Under the pieces are notes generated by a model, which was given only the letters and a program-made list of their open reading frames with translations, was not told where the DNA came from and made no database searches. A DNA stretch of 57,936 nt. It comes from Pseudonocardiales bacterium. Lineage in GTDB: Bacteria; Actinomycetota; Actinomycetes; Mycobacteriales; Pseudonocardiaceae. Shown one piece after another: positions 20,813 through 28,873 of this stretch. How positions within the stretch are numbered: position 1 is the first letter of the stretch; each line of letters starts with the position of its first letter. The translations under genes and the position numbers were made by a program. The stretch spans positions 1-57,936 of the forward strand of contig JAFAPC010000142.1 of NCBI GenBank assembly GCA_019247305.1, given 5' to 3'.

Positions 20813-21160
20813 TCACATGCCGGGCAGCCCGAGACCCCCCCCAGGACCACCGAGCGCGCTGGCCAACGGGCCCATCTTCTGCTCGGTGAGCTCCGCCAAG
20901 GCGCGGTGCGCGTCGGCTATCGCCCCCACCACCAGGTCCTGCAGGGTTTCCACATCCTCGGGATCGACGACCTTGGGGTCGATCGTCACGCTGCGAACCT
21001 CCCCGGACCCGGTCAGCGTGACCGAGACCAGCTCCCCACCAGCCTGCCCCGTGACCTCCGCCTCAGCGAGCTCAGCCTGCGCGCTCATCAGCTGCTGCTG
21101 CATCTTCTGGGCCTGCTCCAGGATCATCTGCATATCAGGCGCTGCACCGGGTTGCACCAC
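20813..21160 (-). CDS. ebfC: Nucleoid-associated protein, YbaB/EbfC family
   Basis: The 115-residue protein has the YbaB pattern: [27 protein letters not shown] coiled helix, [22 protein letters not shown] sheet, and [19 protein letters not shown] helix, with a Gly/Pro-rich tail. YbaB dimers bind DNA like tweezers. GAGGAGAGGAG lies just upstream of GTG 21160. It sits directly before recR, as in most bacteria, and overlaps the longer recR frame. Confidence 0.93.
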   Translation of the reverse strand: MVQPGAAPDMQMILEQAQKMQQQLMSAQAELAEAEVTGQAGGELVSVTLTGSGEVRSVTIDPKVVDPEDVETLQDLVVGAIADAHRALAELTEQKMGPLASALGGPGGGLGLPGM

Positions 21161-21249
21161 GGCTCCTCTCCTCAGGGTCCGGGCCCAGGTGAGGTACCCG
21201 ACCCGGGGCCAACGTGGCTAGGTCACAGCGTAGCGATCTCAGCACACAG

Positions 21250-21320
21250 CCACGTCTGGGTAGCCATGTCAGGGTAGCCGTGTCGGGCTTAACCGTGTCG
21301 GGACCAACCACCGTGTCGGG
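21250..21320. repeat. Degenerate tandem repeats in the ebfC/bfaA divergent promoter region
   Basis: The unit CCGTGTCGGG is exact at 21278-21287, 21293-21302 and 21311-21320. Related copies are at 21264-21273 (CCATGTCAGG) and 21250-21260. Spacing is 14 to 18 bp. The array lies in the 208-bp gap between the divergent starts of ebfC and the FAD-oxidoreductase gene, so it may be a multi-site operator. Confidence 0.45.
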
Positions 21321-21368
21321 TCCAACCACACTGGTGCGGTCGGGCCGGTTTGGTCGTAGCGTGAACGG

Positions 21369-22730
21369 GTGCAGCTCACCGAGGCGCGCCGTAGCCATCA
21401 GGAGGCCGTGCAGCGGCTGCAAACCAGTTACCGAGCGATTCCTGTGGGGTCGCCGGTGCGACTGGCCAAGTCAACGTCGAACCTGTTCCGCTCCCGCGCC
21501 GCCGCAGGCTCCGGCCTGGATGTCTCCGGCCTGACCGGAGTGCTGGAGGTGGATCCGGTCAGCCGCACCGCCGAGGTCGCTGGCATGTGCACTTACGAAA
21601 AACTGGTGGCCGCGACGGTGCCCCATGGGTTGACTCCGCTGGTCGTGCCCCAGCTCAAGACGATCACGCTGGGTGGCGCGGTCAGCGGGCTGGGCATTGA
21701 GGCGGCATCGTTTCGTAACGGCCTGCCGCACGAGTCGGTGCTGGAGTTCGACGTGCTCACGGGCGCCGGCGAACATCGCACCGTCACCCCCGACGACGAA
21801 CTGTTCGCCGGGTTCCCGAACTCGTACGGCACCCTAGGCTACGCTACCCGACTGCGGATCGAGCTGGAACCGGTACGCTCACATGTCGCGCTGCGGCACG
21901 TGCGCTTCGAGAATGTAGACGAGCTGTGCGCCGCGGTGGCACAGATCATGGCGGCCCGCGCCTGGGAGGGGGTGGACGTCGACTACCTCGACGGCGTGAT
22001 GTTCTCGCCCACCGAGTCCTACCTGACGCTGGGCGCTCGGACTGAGTACCAGGGGCCAGCCAGTGACTACACCGGGATGCAGATCTACTACCGCTCAATC
22101 CAGCAGCGCGATCGTGACGTGCTGCGCGTCCACGACTACCTGTGGCGGTGGGACACTGACTGGTTCTGGTGCTCAGGGGCCTTCGGCGTCCACCATCCGG
22201 TGATCCGCCGACTCTGGCCAGCTCGCCTGCGCCGTAGCGACGTGTACTGGAAGATCGTGACGCTGGTGAACCGTTTCGATCTGGAGAACCGCTGGGAGGC
22301 CGCCCGCGGCCGCCCACACCGAGAACGGGTGGTCCAGGACGTCGAGATCCCCCTAGAGCGCACCGCGGAGTTCCTGCGCTGGTTCGTCGAACACGTCGGC
22401 ATCGAGCCGGTGTGGCTGTGCCCACTGCGGCTGCGCGGCGAGCGCACCTGGCCGCTGTATCCGCTAGAGAGCGGCCGGGACTACGTTAACGTCGGCTTCT
22501 GGTCCAGCGTGCCGATCACCCCCGGCAGCACCGGCCACGAGACGAACCGGGCCATCGAACACCAGGTTGACGCCCTGGGCGGGCACAAGTCGCTGTACTC
22601 GGACTCGTTCTACTCGCGGGAGGAGTTCGAGGCCCGCTACGGCGGTGCGCACTACGGCGCTCTCAAACGACGCTACGATCCCGACCAGCGCTTGGCCGAC
22701 CTCTATGCGAAGGCGGTGCACCATCGATGA
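21369..22730 (+). CDS. bfaA: FAD-dependent oxidoreductase of 10-methyl fatty acid synthesis (BfaA/TmsA type)
   Basis: This 453-residue protein has a DLD/24-sterol-reductase-like FAD-binding PCMH domain: VAATVPHGLTPLVVPQLKTITLGGAVSGLG, then FRNGLPHESVLEFDVLTGAG and FPNSYGTLGYATRLRIELEP. Gene order with a CFA-like methyltransferase and next to dnaX matches Rv3719-Rv3720. In that pathway it reduces the 10-methylene intermediate to 10-methylstearate (tuberculostearic acid). GTG 21369 is the assumed start. Its stop overlaps the next ATG (ATGA). Confidence 0.85.
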   Translation: MQLTEARRSHQEAVQRLQTSYRAIPVGSPVRLAKSTSNLFRSRAAAGSGLDVSGLTGVLEVDPVSRTAEVAGMCTYEKLVAATVPHGLTPLVVPQLKTITLGGAVSGLGIEAASFRNGLPHESVLEFDVLTGAGEHRTVTPDDELFAGFPNSYGTLGYATRLRIELEPVRSHVALRHVRFENVDELCAAVAQIMAARAWEGVDVDYLDGVMFSPTESYLTLGARTEYQGPASDYTGMQIYYRSIQQRDRDVLRVHDYLWRWDTDWFWCSGAFGVHHPVIRRLWPARLRRSDVYWKIVTLVNRFDLENRWEAARGRPHRERVVQDVEIPLERTAEFLRWFVEHVGIEPVWLCPLRLRGERTWPLYPLESGRDYVNVGFWSSVPITPGSTGHETNRAIEHQVDALGGHKSLYSDSFYSREEFEARYGGAHYGALKRRYDPDQRLADLYAKAVHHR

Positions 22731-24043
22731 CGACCTTCCGGCGGCCCGCTGCGGCGACGGCGTCGACCACGGGGGAGCGCGTGTCGCTGGCCGAGATCGT
22801 GGACCTGCTCACCGATGGACGGTTCCCGGTCCGCTTCACCGCCTATGACGGCAGCGCGACCGGCCCGCCCGACTCCGAGATCAGCGTGCACCTGGCGACC
22901 CCGCGCGGCGCCACCTACCTGTTCACCGCGCCGGGCGACCTCGGCATGGCCCGCGCCTACATCGCCGGTGACCTCCACGCTCACGGAGTGCACCCCGGTA
23001 ACCCGTACCCGGCCATGCGAGTGATGGCCGACGAGCTGCGCTTCCGGCGCCCGAGGATGGCGGAGCTCGCGCTGATCACCCGATCGCTGGGCTGGCAGCG
23101 GCTGTGGCCGGTGCCACCGCCACCTCAGGAATCGCGGCCCCGGTGGCGCCGGGTACTCGAGGGGCTGGCGCATTCCCGGCACCGCGACTCCGAGGCGGTG
23201 CACCACCACTACGACGTCTCCAACCGCTTCTACGAGCTGGTGCTCGGTGCGTCCATGACCTACACCTGCGCCGTCTTCGAGCATCCGGAGGTGAGCCTGG
23301 ACCAGGCCCAGGAGCGCAAGCACGAACTGATCGCCGACAAGCTGGGGCTGCGAGCCGGGATGCGGCTCCTCGACGTCGGCTGCGGGTGGGGTGGCATGGT
23401 GCGCCACGCCGCTCGCCGCGGGGTCCGCGCGCTGGGCGTCACGCTGTCCGCGGAGCAGGCCTGCTGGGCCCAGCAGGCCATCCTCCGGGAGGGGCTGAGC
23501 GAGCTCGCCGAGGTGCGCCACCTGGACTATCGGGACGCCCCCGGCACCGACTACGACGCGGTGAGCTCGATCGGGCTCACCGAGCACGTGGGAGTGCACA
23601 GCTACCCGTCGTACTTCGCGCTGCTGCTGGCCAAGCTACGTCCGGGAGGGCGGCTACTCAACCACTGCATCACCCACCCGGACAGCCGCAGGCCAGCCCG
23701 GACCGATGCGTTCACCGACCGGTACGTGTTCCCCGACGGGGAGCTCGCCAGCGCCGGCACAATCATTACGGCGGCCCAAGACGTCGGCTTCGAGCTGCGC
23801 CATGTGGAGAACCTGCGCGAGCACTACGCGCTGACGCTCAAGCAGTGGTGCGCCAACCTCACCGCGCACTGGGCGGAGTGCGTGGCCGAGGTCGGTGAGC
23901 CCACGGCCCGAGTATGGGGCCTGTACATGGGCGCTTCTCGATTGGGCTTTGAGCGCAACGAACTCCAGCTGCACCAGGTGCTGGCCGTGCGCCCCGACCG
24001 CACCGGCAACGCCCACGTGCCCCTGCGGGAGTGGTGGCGCTAA
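22727..24043 (+). CDS. bfaB: SAM-dependent fatty-acyl methyltransferase, CFA-synthase family (BfaB/TmsB type)
   Basis: A 438-residue protein with a variable N-terminal domain and a C-terminal SAM-methyltransferase domain. HHHYDVSNRFYELVLGASMTYTCAVF and RLLDVGCGWGGMVRHAARRGVRALGVTLS are the signature CFA-synthase and SAM-binding segments. LTEHVGVHSYPSYF and YVFPDGELAS also match the family. Together with the overlapping oxidoreductase it probably methylenates oleoyl phospholipid at C10. The gene ends at a 42-bp palindrome shared with dnaX. Confidence 0.88.
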   Translation: MTTFRRPAAATASTTGERVSLAEIVDLLTDGRFPVRFTAYDGSATGPPDSEISVHLATPRGATYLFTAPGDLGMARAYIAGDLHAHGVHPGNPYPAMRVMADELRFRRPRMAELALITRSLGWQRLWPVPPPPQESRPRWRRVLEGLAHSRHRDSEAVHHHYDVSNRFYELVLGASMTYTCAVFEHPEVSLDQAQERKHELIADKLGLRAGMRLLDVGCGWGGMVRHAARRGVRALGVTLSAEQACWAQQAILREGLSELAEVRHLDYRDAPGTDYDAVSSIGLTEHVGVHSYPSYFALLLAKLRPGGRLLNHCITHPDSRRPARTDAFTDRYVFPDGELASAGTIITAAQDVGFELRHVENLREHYALTLKQWCANLTAHWAECVAEVGEPTARVWGLYMGASRLGFERNELQLHQVLAVRPDRTGNAHVPLREWWR

Positions 24044-24050
24044 CGCGCCG

Positions 24051-24092
24051 CGTGAGTGGCGATACGAGTGATCACTCGTATCGCCACTCACG
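24051..24092. terminator. 42-bp perfect palindrome between convergent bfaB and dnaX
   Basis: The whole 42-bp element is self-complementary around TGATCA (24069-24074), with no mismatches and no separate loop. The dnaX stop codon (24088-24090) lies in its right arm. It is the only sequence between the two convergent genes and most likely terminates both. Confidence 0.7.
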
Positions 24093-26037
24093 GGTCCTCT
24101 ATGCGGCGGGCACCGAGTTGGGCGGCAAGTAACTCTTGAGCGATCTCTTCCGGGTCCCGGAGTTCGGCATGAGCCTGGGGCATTGCGGCGGCCTCGGCGA
24201 GCAGTGCTGTCTCGTCATTCACCGGGGCTTGAGGTAAGGCCACCGCACCAGGGTCGTCGGGATCCGGGGGGGGTTCGGATGGCGGAGGAATACCGTCGTC
24301 CGGGGGCTGCGGCGGCGCGGGACGGCGGTAGACGGGACGCTCCGGTGAGCGGGCGGCTCGCTCAGCAGGGCGCTGCGGCGGCGGGGCACTACCCAGAGCT
24401 GCCTCACCGTTGGCGTGCTCGCAGCGCACCTGCCAGTCAACACCCAGGACGTCGCGCAACGCCCGCCTGATCATCTCGACGTTGCGTTCCTCGCCCAGCC
24501 GGCGGGCCAGCGGGGCGGTGGGCAGGCTCAGGATGAGGGTGGCGCCCTCCACCGCGCTCGCGGTGGAGTTGCTCAACAGGGCTTGAGTTGCCCGGCTCTG
24601 CTCGCGCACCGCGTCCAGCAGGGCCGGCCACGCTCCGCGCACCGCAGCCACGTCGAGCTGGCCCGCCGCCGGTTGGCGCTGGGGTGCCGAACTCTGGGGT
24701 TCCAACCTGTGAACCCCCGAACCCTGAACGTCTAGGCGCTTGATGTCCGGGTCGGGCGGGATCGGCCGGCCAGCGGAGGGGGTCGGCGCGGGGTCGGCAA
24801 CCTCCGCTGGGGAAGGTGTTCCCTCCGCCCCGACGTTCGACTGGACGGTAGCGAGCTGGGCGGCAACCGGCTGGACGGTGGCCAGGCGCCGCTCCAACCG
24901 TTCCAGCCGGTGCAGCACCGCGGCGTCCCCCTCGGCGGCGGCCGGCAGCAGCATCCGGGCGCACACCAGCTCCAAGAGCAGCCGCGGCGCGGTGGCCCCA
25001 CGCATCTCAGCCAGGCCGTGGTGGGTGACCTCAGCGAACCGGGTGAGACTGGCCACCCCCAGAGCGTGCGCCTGGGCGGTCATCGTCGCGAGCTGATCGG
25101 CGGGAGCGTCGACCAACCCCTGGCCGGCTTGCTGGGGGGCGATCCGCAGCAGCACCAGGTCGCGGAAGCGCTGCAGCAGGTCGGCGGCAAAACGCCGGGG
25201 ATCGTGTCCGGCTTCCACCAGCCGATCGATAGTGGCGAACACCATGGCCCCGTCCTGAGCGGCCAGCGCGGAGACCATGTCGTCGATCAGTGCGACGTCG
25301 GTGACCCCGAGCAGCGCCACCGCCCGGGCGTAGCTGACGCCCTCGGTGCCGGCCCCGGCGAGCAGCTGGTCCAGCACGGACAGCGAGTCCCGGGCGGAGC
25401 CACCACCAGCGCGGATCACCAGCGGGTAGACCGCGGGCTCGATCAGTACCCCCTCCCGGGCACACACCTGCTCCAGCAGCCCGCGCATGGTGCTCGGCGG
25501 CAGCAGCCGGAACGGGTAGTGATGGGTGCGGGAGCGGATGGTCGCCAGCACCTTCTCCGGCTCGGTGGTGGCGAAGACGAACACGAGGTGTTCCGGAGGC
25601 TCCTCCACGATCTTGAGTAGGGCGTTGAAACCCTGCGTGGTGACCATGTGGGCCTCGTCGATGATGAACACCCGGTATCGGGACTCGGCGGGGGCGTAAA
25701 ACGCACGGTCTCGCAGGTCACGCGCGTCGTCCACGCCGCCGTGGCTAGCCGCGTCGAGCTCGACGACGTCGATCGACCCGGCGCCCTCCGGCGCCAGCGC
25801 GACACAGGACGGGCAGAGCCCACACGGATCCGGCGTTGGACCCTGCGCGCAGTTCAGCGAGCGGGCCAGGATGCGCGCGCTGGAGGTCTTCCCACAGCCC
25901 CGCGGGCCGGAGAATAGGTAGGCGTGGTTGATCCGACCGGCCGCCAGCGCGGTGCGCAGCGGCTCGGTGACGTGCTCCTGGCCGATCACCTCGGCGAAGG
26001 CCGCCGGGCGGTATTTGCGGTAGAGAGCCAGTGCCAC
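24088..26037 (-). CDS. dnaX: DNA polymerase III subunits gamma and tau
   Basis: DnaX is the clamp-loader ATPase. The 649-residue protein begins LYRKYRPAAFAEVIGQEHV. It has Walker A GPRGCGKTSSARI (about residues 44-56), a zinc module CAQGPTPDPCGLCPSC, Walker B/DExx FIIDEAHM, and the SRC-like region ATIRSRTHHYPFRLL. Domain III is followed by a low-complexity Pro-rich tau segment, then a conserved C-terminal ending in EIAQELLAAQLGARRIEDP. No frameshift slip site for gamma was noticed. It lies beside ffs and tRNA-Ser, as in mycobacteria. Confidence 0.96.
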   Translation of the reverse strand: MALALYRKYRPAAFAEVIGQEHVTEPLRTALAAGRINHAYLFSGPRGCGKTSSARILARSLNCAQGPTPDPCGLCPSCVALAPEGAGSIDVVELDAASHGGVDDARDLRDRAFYAPAESRYRVFIIDEAHMVTTQGFNALLKIVEEPPEHLVFVFATTEPEKVLATIRSRTHHYPFRLLPPSTMRGLLEQVCAREGVLIEPAVYPLVIRAGGGSARDSLSVLDQLLAGAGTEGVSYARAVALLGVTDVALIDDMVSALAAQDGAMVFATIDRLVEAGHDPRRFAADLLQRFRDLVLLRIAPQQAGQGLVDAPADQLATMTAQAHALGVASLTRFAEVTHHGLAEMRGATAPRLLLELVCARMLLPAAAEGDAAVLHRLERLERRLATVQPVAAQLATVQSNVGAEGTPSPAEVADPAPTPSAGRPIPPDPDIKRLDVQGSGVHRLEPQSSAPQRQPAAGQLDVAAVRGAWPALLDAVREQSRATQALLSNSTASAVEGATLILSLPTAPLARRLGEERNVEMIRRALRDVLGVDWQVRCEHANGEAALGSAPPPQRPAERAARSPERPVYRRPAPPQPPDDGIPPPSEPPPDPDDPGAVALPQAPVNDETALLAEAAAMPQAHAELRDPEEIAQELLAAQLGARRIEDP

Positions 26038-26070
26038 GGGGGCGAGGCTACCGGGCGGCTCCGACAGTCC

Positions 26071-26502
26071 TCACGGCACGAGGTGCACTTGCGGCACCCC
26101 GTCGCGCAGCTCCGCGGCAAGTCGGCGGTCGCACGTCCACAGTGGCACCCGAAAACGCTCGGCGAGGGCGACATAGTGCGCGTCGTACGCCGCTGGCAGG
26201 TGGCGCTCGTGGGCGATCTCCAGGGCCCTGGAGTGCAGCGGCGCATCCCCGTGCAACTCGATGGGCAGTCGCAGGACGCGTCGCAGCCCGTCGTACGCCG
26301 TCTCCACGGCGATCCTTCCTGCTCGCTGCTGCTGGTGCAGCGCATTGGCCACCTCGTAGGGCAGCAGGCTCGGTGCGATCAGCTCGCCGTCGAGTCGCGT
26401 CAGCTGCTCCCACACCGGCACGACGGCGGGATCCGCATCGAGGATCCGGACGACCAGGCTCGCGTCAACGCAGCCGACCGTAACGCTCCTCGTCCCGGTC
26501 AT
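26071..26502 (-). CDS. PIN-domain toxin (VapC-like)
   Basis: A 143-residue PIN protein with CVDASLVVRIL (first Asp), LPYEVANAL (Glu), AAYDAHYVALAE (Asp) and TCDRRLAAEL (Asp). All four acidic positions are present, so it should be an active RNase. The frame requires ATG 26502, because no start codon exists between it and the conserved first strand. It overlaps the antitoxin gene by 38 bp. It is the second TA pair in the window and pairs with a Phd-type rather than a VapB-type antitoxin. Confidence 0.85.
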   Translation of the reverse strand: MTGTRSVTVGCVDASLVVRILDADPAVVPVWEQLTRLDGELIAPSLLPYEVANALHQQQRAGRIAVETAYDGLRRVLRLPIELHGDAPLHSRALEIAHERHLPAAYDAHYVALAERFRVPLWTCDRRLAAELRDGVPQVHLVP

Positions 26503-26791
26503 CCCGTCCGGCACGGATAGCCTCCTTCACGTCGAAGTGTGTCAGCCGCTCGATCGCGCCCTCCGCCCGGAGCCGCTCGTGGTACTCGGCGAGCATCGCG
26601 TTGGCCCGGGCCCACTTGTCGGACCGGTTGGTGCGCGCCGCCTCCCAGTCCTCCACGGACACCACCACCGCGACCTCTTTCCCAGCCCGCTCCACAAAGA
26701 CGACATCATGGCGCGCCGTCACACCGTCGAGCAGCTCCCCGAAGCGGACCCGAGCCTCAGTCGCGCTGACTCTGCGTTCCGTTCCAGACAT
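26465..26791 (-). CDS. Phd/YefM-type antitoxin
   Basis: The 108-residue protein starts ERRVSATEARVRFGELLDGV and continues DVVFVERAGKEVAVVVSVEDWEA, the standard Phd/YefM DNA-binding fold. The C-terminal half is charged and probably binds the toxin. ATG 26791 is preferred, with GGAG upstream. An in-frame ATG lies eight codons earlier. A palindrome at 26803-26822 sits right before the start and is a candidate operator. Confidence 0.85.
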   Translation of the reverse strand: MSGTERRVSATEARVRFGELLDGVTARHDVVFVERAGKEVAVVVSVEDWEAARTNRSDKWARANAMLAEYHERLRAEGAIERLTHFDVKEAIRAGRDDRDEERYGRLR

Positions 26792-26802
26792 ACCCGTCTC
26801 CA

Positions 26803-26822
26803 TCAATCGATCCATGGATTGA
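26803..26822. promoter_or_regulatory. Inverted repeat upstream of the Phd-type antitoxin
   Basis: TCAATC at 26803-26808 and GATTGA at 26817-26822 flank a centre that contains the 10-bp palindrome ATCCATGGAT. Its position directly before the antitoxin start fits autorepression by the toxin-antitoxin complex. Confidence 0.4.
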
Positions 26823-26827
26823 CGGTA

Positions 26828-27598
26828 TCAGGGGGCGGTGATGGTGTCTACTGCCTGCTGCCGATCCCAGAAGCCCTTGACGTACAGCGCACGCCGGTCG
26901 ATGCCGCGCTCGCCCACCAGGTACGCCCGGAGCCGTCGCACCGTCGGGGTGTGTCCGGCGATCCAGATCCGCCCCTGCCCAGGCGGCAGCCGCACCGCGC
27001 GCAGCGCGTCGTCGAGCACCGTGGAGGTACCTGGTTCCTCCTCGCCGCGGTGGAGCCAGCACACCGTCGGATGGGCCACTCCCGGCATTGGCTGCTGCTC
27101 GGTGGTGTCGGGGATCTCAAGGTACAGGAGCGCGCAGGCATCGGCCGGCAGCATCGCCACGTACGCCTGGATCGCCGGCAGGGCGGTCTCGTCCCCGGCG
27201 AACAGGTGCCAGTCAGCGTACGGATCGGGCCGGTAGCGGCCGCTCGGACCGACGAATTCCAGGGTTTCGCCAGGCCGCACTCGCCGCGCCCAGGTAGCCG
27301 CCGGCCCCTCGCCGTGCAGCACGACATCGATATCCAGACGGGGGGTCACGCTCTCGTGATCGTCCGCTGGATGGCCAGCTGCTGCGTAGTCCCGCACCGT
27401 GTAGTCGCGGGACACCAGGAAGCCGCTGACCAGGTCCGGAACATAGATCTTGAGCGTCTGCCCGGGAACAGCGGCCACACCAGCCAGGCTCTCATCAGCG
27501 AGCCGGACGCTCATCATCCGAGGAGTCACCTGCCGCGTCGCGGCCACCGTGGCGACAGTGCTGGCCAGACGTCCGCGCACCAAGGCCTGGGGCCGCAT
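26828..27598 (-). CDS. Siderophore-interacting protein (ferric-siderophore reductase, SIP/ViuB family)
   Basis: A 256-residue flavoprotein of the ferredoxin-reductase superfamily that reduces Fe(III)-siderophores in the cytoplasm. The FAD-binding domain has SRDYTVRDY (R-x-Y-T/S motif) and the SIP-type DIDVVLHGEGPAATWA. GRYRPDPYADWHLFAGDETALPAI and the C-terminal KGFWDRQQ, with the preceding RIWIAGH, match SIP. CAGGAGG precedes the ATG. No siderophore synthesis gene is nearby. It may belong to an iron-responsive regulon. Confidence 0.9.
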   Translation of the reverse strand: MRPQALVRGRLASTVATVAATRQVTPRMMSVRLADESLAGVAAVPGQTLKIYVPDLVSGFLVSRDYTVRDYAAAGHPADDHESVTPRLDIDVVLHGEGPAATWARRVRPGETLEFVGPSGRYRPDPYADWHLFAGDETALPAIQAYVAMLPADACALLYLEIPDTTEQQPMPGVAHPTVCWLHRGEEEPGTSTVLDDALRAVRLPPGQGRIWIAGHTPTVRRLRAYLVGERGIDRRALYVKGFWDRQQAVDTITAP

Positions 27599-27670
27599 CG
27601 GGTTTCCTCCTGAGGACGGCCGCGCCCAGCCCCCGCACGGGTACGGGTGCGGGTGCGGCGGGACGGCGAC

Positions 27671-27925
27671 CTATCGCGCCGGGTCGGCCTCCGCAGCGGT
27701 ACCTGACTGCGCCGCGAGTCTGGCCTCGATCTCCCGGAGGCGGCCCTGCAGCGACCGGTACTCCTGGTTACCGGACAGTCTCGCCCGTACCTTGAGATCG
27801 AAAACCTCTTGGGTCCGAAACGGCGATCCCCATTTCCGGTCCACCTCGGCGGCAGCCTCTTGCTTGATCACGGCCATCCGCTCACGTAGCTGCGCTAACT
27901 CCTGCTGCGCACCTTCCTCGCTCAC
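27671..27925 (-). CDS. Small coiled-coil protein of unknown function
   Basis: An 84-residue, charged, helical protein: SEEGAQQELAQLRERMAVIK, then EVDRKWGSPFRTQEVFDLKVRARL, then a second coiled helix. I do not recognise a family. GTG 27925 is proposed with GGGAGG upstream, because longer starts in the same frame would run into the SRP RNA gene. It lies immediately downstream of ffs and could be co-transcribed. Confidence 0.5.
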   Translation of the reverse strand: MSEEGAQQELAQLRERMAVIKQEAAAEVDRKWGSPFRTQEVFDLKVRARLSGNQEYRSLQGRLREIEARLAAQSGTAAEADPAR

Positions 27926-27976
27926 CTTACGGTCCGCCTCCCGTTGAGCTGCGAGCGCGCGCTGCTCTGGCCAGAG

Positions 27977-28060
27977 GACCCCGCGCACCCGCCAGAGCCT
28001 GCTGACCCTTGCTGCCTTCCGACCCTGGGGGGGTTCGCAAGATGGACGCCGCGCGGGGTC
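27977..28060 (-). ncRNA. ffs: Signal recognition particle RNA (4.5S, small bacterial type)
   Basis: The minus-strand sequence contains the conserved apical core GGTCGGAAGGCAGCAAGGGT, which matches the SRP RNA GGAAGGAAGCAGCC-type tetraloop and symmetric-loop region that binds Ffh. The ends GACCCCGCGC and GCGCGGGGTC close a long hairpin of about 84 nt. It is a short Alu-less form, usual in actinobacteria. The ends are placed at the closing stem, so a few extra bases may be transcribed. Confidence 0.9.
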
Positions 28061-28167
28061 CACTGCCCAGTGTAGGGGCTAACCCTCGCCAGGGCACGGC
28101 ACCCTCCCAGACCAGTCCGCTACCAGCAGCTTTGGCGGGTAGCGCCGCTGGCGGTAGCCTTCCCCAC

Positions 28168-28255
28168 GGAGGATTCGCCTAGTGGCCTAGGGCGCACGAT
28201 TGGAAATCGTGTTGGGGTTGATAGCCCCTCGCGGGTTCAAATCCCGCATCCTCCG
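28168..28255 (+). tRNA. tRNA-Ser (anticodon GGA)
   Basis: An 88-nt class II tRNA. The acceptor stem GGAGGAT pairs with ATCCTCC. The anticodon loop TTGGAAA holds GGA at 28202-28204. A long variable arm and the T arm GCGGGTTCAAATCCCGC follow. The discriminator is G at 28255, and CCA is encoded at 28256-28258. It reads UCC/UCU serine codons. Confidence 0.97.
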
Positions 28256-28264
28256 CCATGCTGA

Positions 28265-28304
28265 CCAGCACAGACGCCGGCCACCGTGACGGCGTCCGTG
28301 CTGG
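28265..28304 (+). terminator. Hairpin terminator after tRNA-Ser
   Basis: Arms 28265-28279 and 28290-28304 pair over 15 positions with one A-G mismatch and a 10-nt loop. The hairpin begins 10 bases after the tRNA, so it probably ends its transcript. Confidence 0.6.
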
Positions 28305-28383
28305 CCTGCCCCTGTTACTGGGAGTGATCCGCGTCGTCTCGATTGATCGTGGTCTGCAGTATACGGCCAGTCTCGGCTGGCGG

Positions 28384-28557
28384 CTACGTCGCCGGCCCGA
28401 GGATCTGCCCAGCCCCATCACAGGTGGGGCAGCTCTGCGCCGTCTGAATCTCCTCCACCTCAGGGTGGTCACTCAAGCGCGCACGCTTCCACTCTATGAT
28501 CACCCGAGTGCCATAGCATTGCGGACACACGTAGAGACGCCGTTGATTTTTACCCAC
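28384..28557 (-). CDS. 57-residue zinc-ribbon protein
   Basis: A very short gene with two CxxC pairs: CPQC at residues 11-14 and CPTCDGAGQ at 43-46. Between them is a charged stretch with EWKRARLSDHPEVEEIQ. The second pair resembles a DnaJ-type zinc module. GTG 28557 is preceded by GGGGAGC. I know no function for it. It lies between tRNA-Ser and a regulator that also begins with paired cysteines. Confidence 0.6.
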   Translation of the reverse strand: MGKNQRRLYVCPQCYGTRVIIEWKRARLSDHPEVEEIQTAQSCPTCDGAGQILGPAT

Positions 28558-28873
28558 ACCGCTCCCCTGATCCGCTATTCGCGCCTCACCGCTACGGCGA
28601 CGGTCACCATCCAGATGGTCCCAGCGTCAGATTGCCACAGTGAACCGCCCCGCCGCCGTAGAGGCGGCTTCGGGATGTGAACGTCTGGGTGGCGTCGCGG
28701 ATCTGCGCGATGTCGCTCGTCCCGACCCGACACGGGGTCGGGCGGGGTGTGCTGCGCTCCGGCAGCGCCGCCCGCGGTTTGGCCCAGCTCAGCGAGTTCT
28801 TAGCGGGACAGGCCCCCGTCAGTAGGCTGGGGGCGGGCTAGCGTGTACGTCCGGCAGGCACGGGGGAGGGACG
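28558..28873. other. Intergenic region upstream of the zinc/XRE/TPR regulator
   Basis: 316 bp with no credible gene. A compact hairpin with 8-bp arms (28721-28728 and 28735-28742, CCCGACCC/GGGTCGGG) lies about 130 bp before the regulator. A smaller GCCGCC-type hairpin is near 28650-28670. Promoters for both flanking genes must be here, but none stands out. Confidence 0.4.

Noticed and set aside
27671..28063. Longer version of the coiled-coil protein starting at 28063
   Set aside because: Its first 28 or so codons would lie inside the SRP RNA gene. A later GTG with a ribosome-binding site is available.
28168..28255. tRNA-Ser as an attachment site of an integrated element
   Set aside because: No partial copy of the tRNA 3' end, integrase or relaxase was found in the window, so no mobile element is called.
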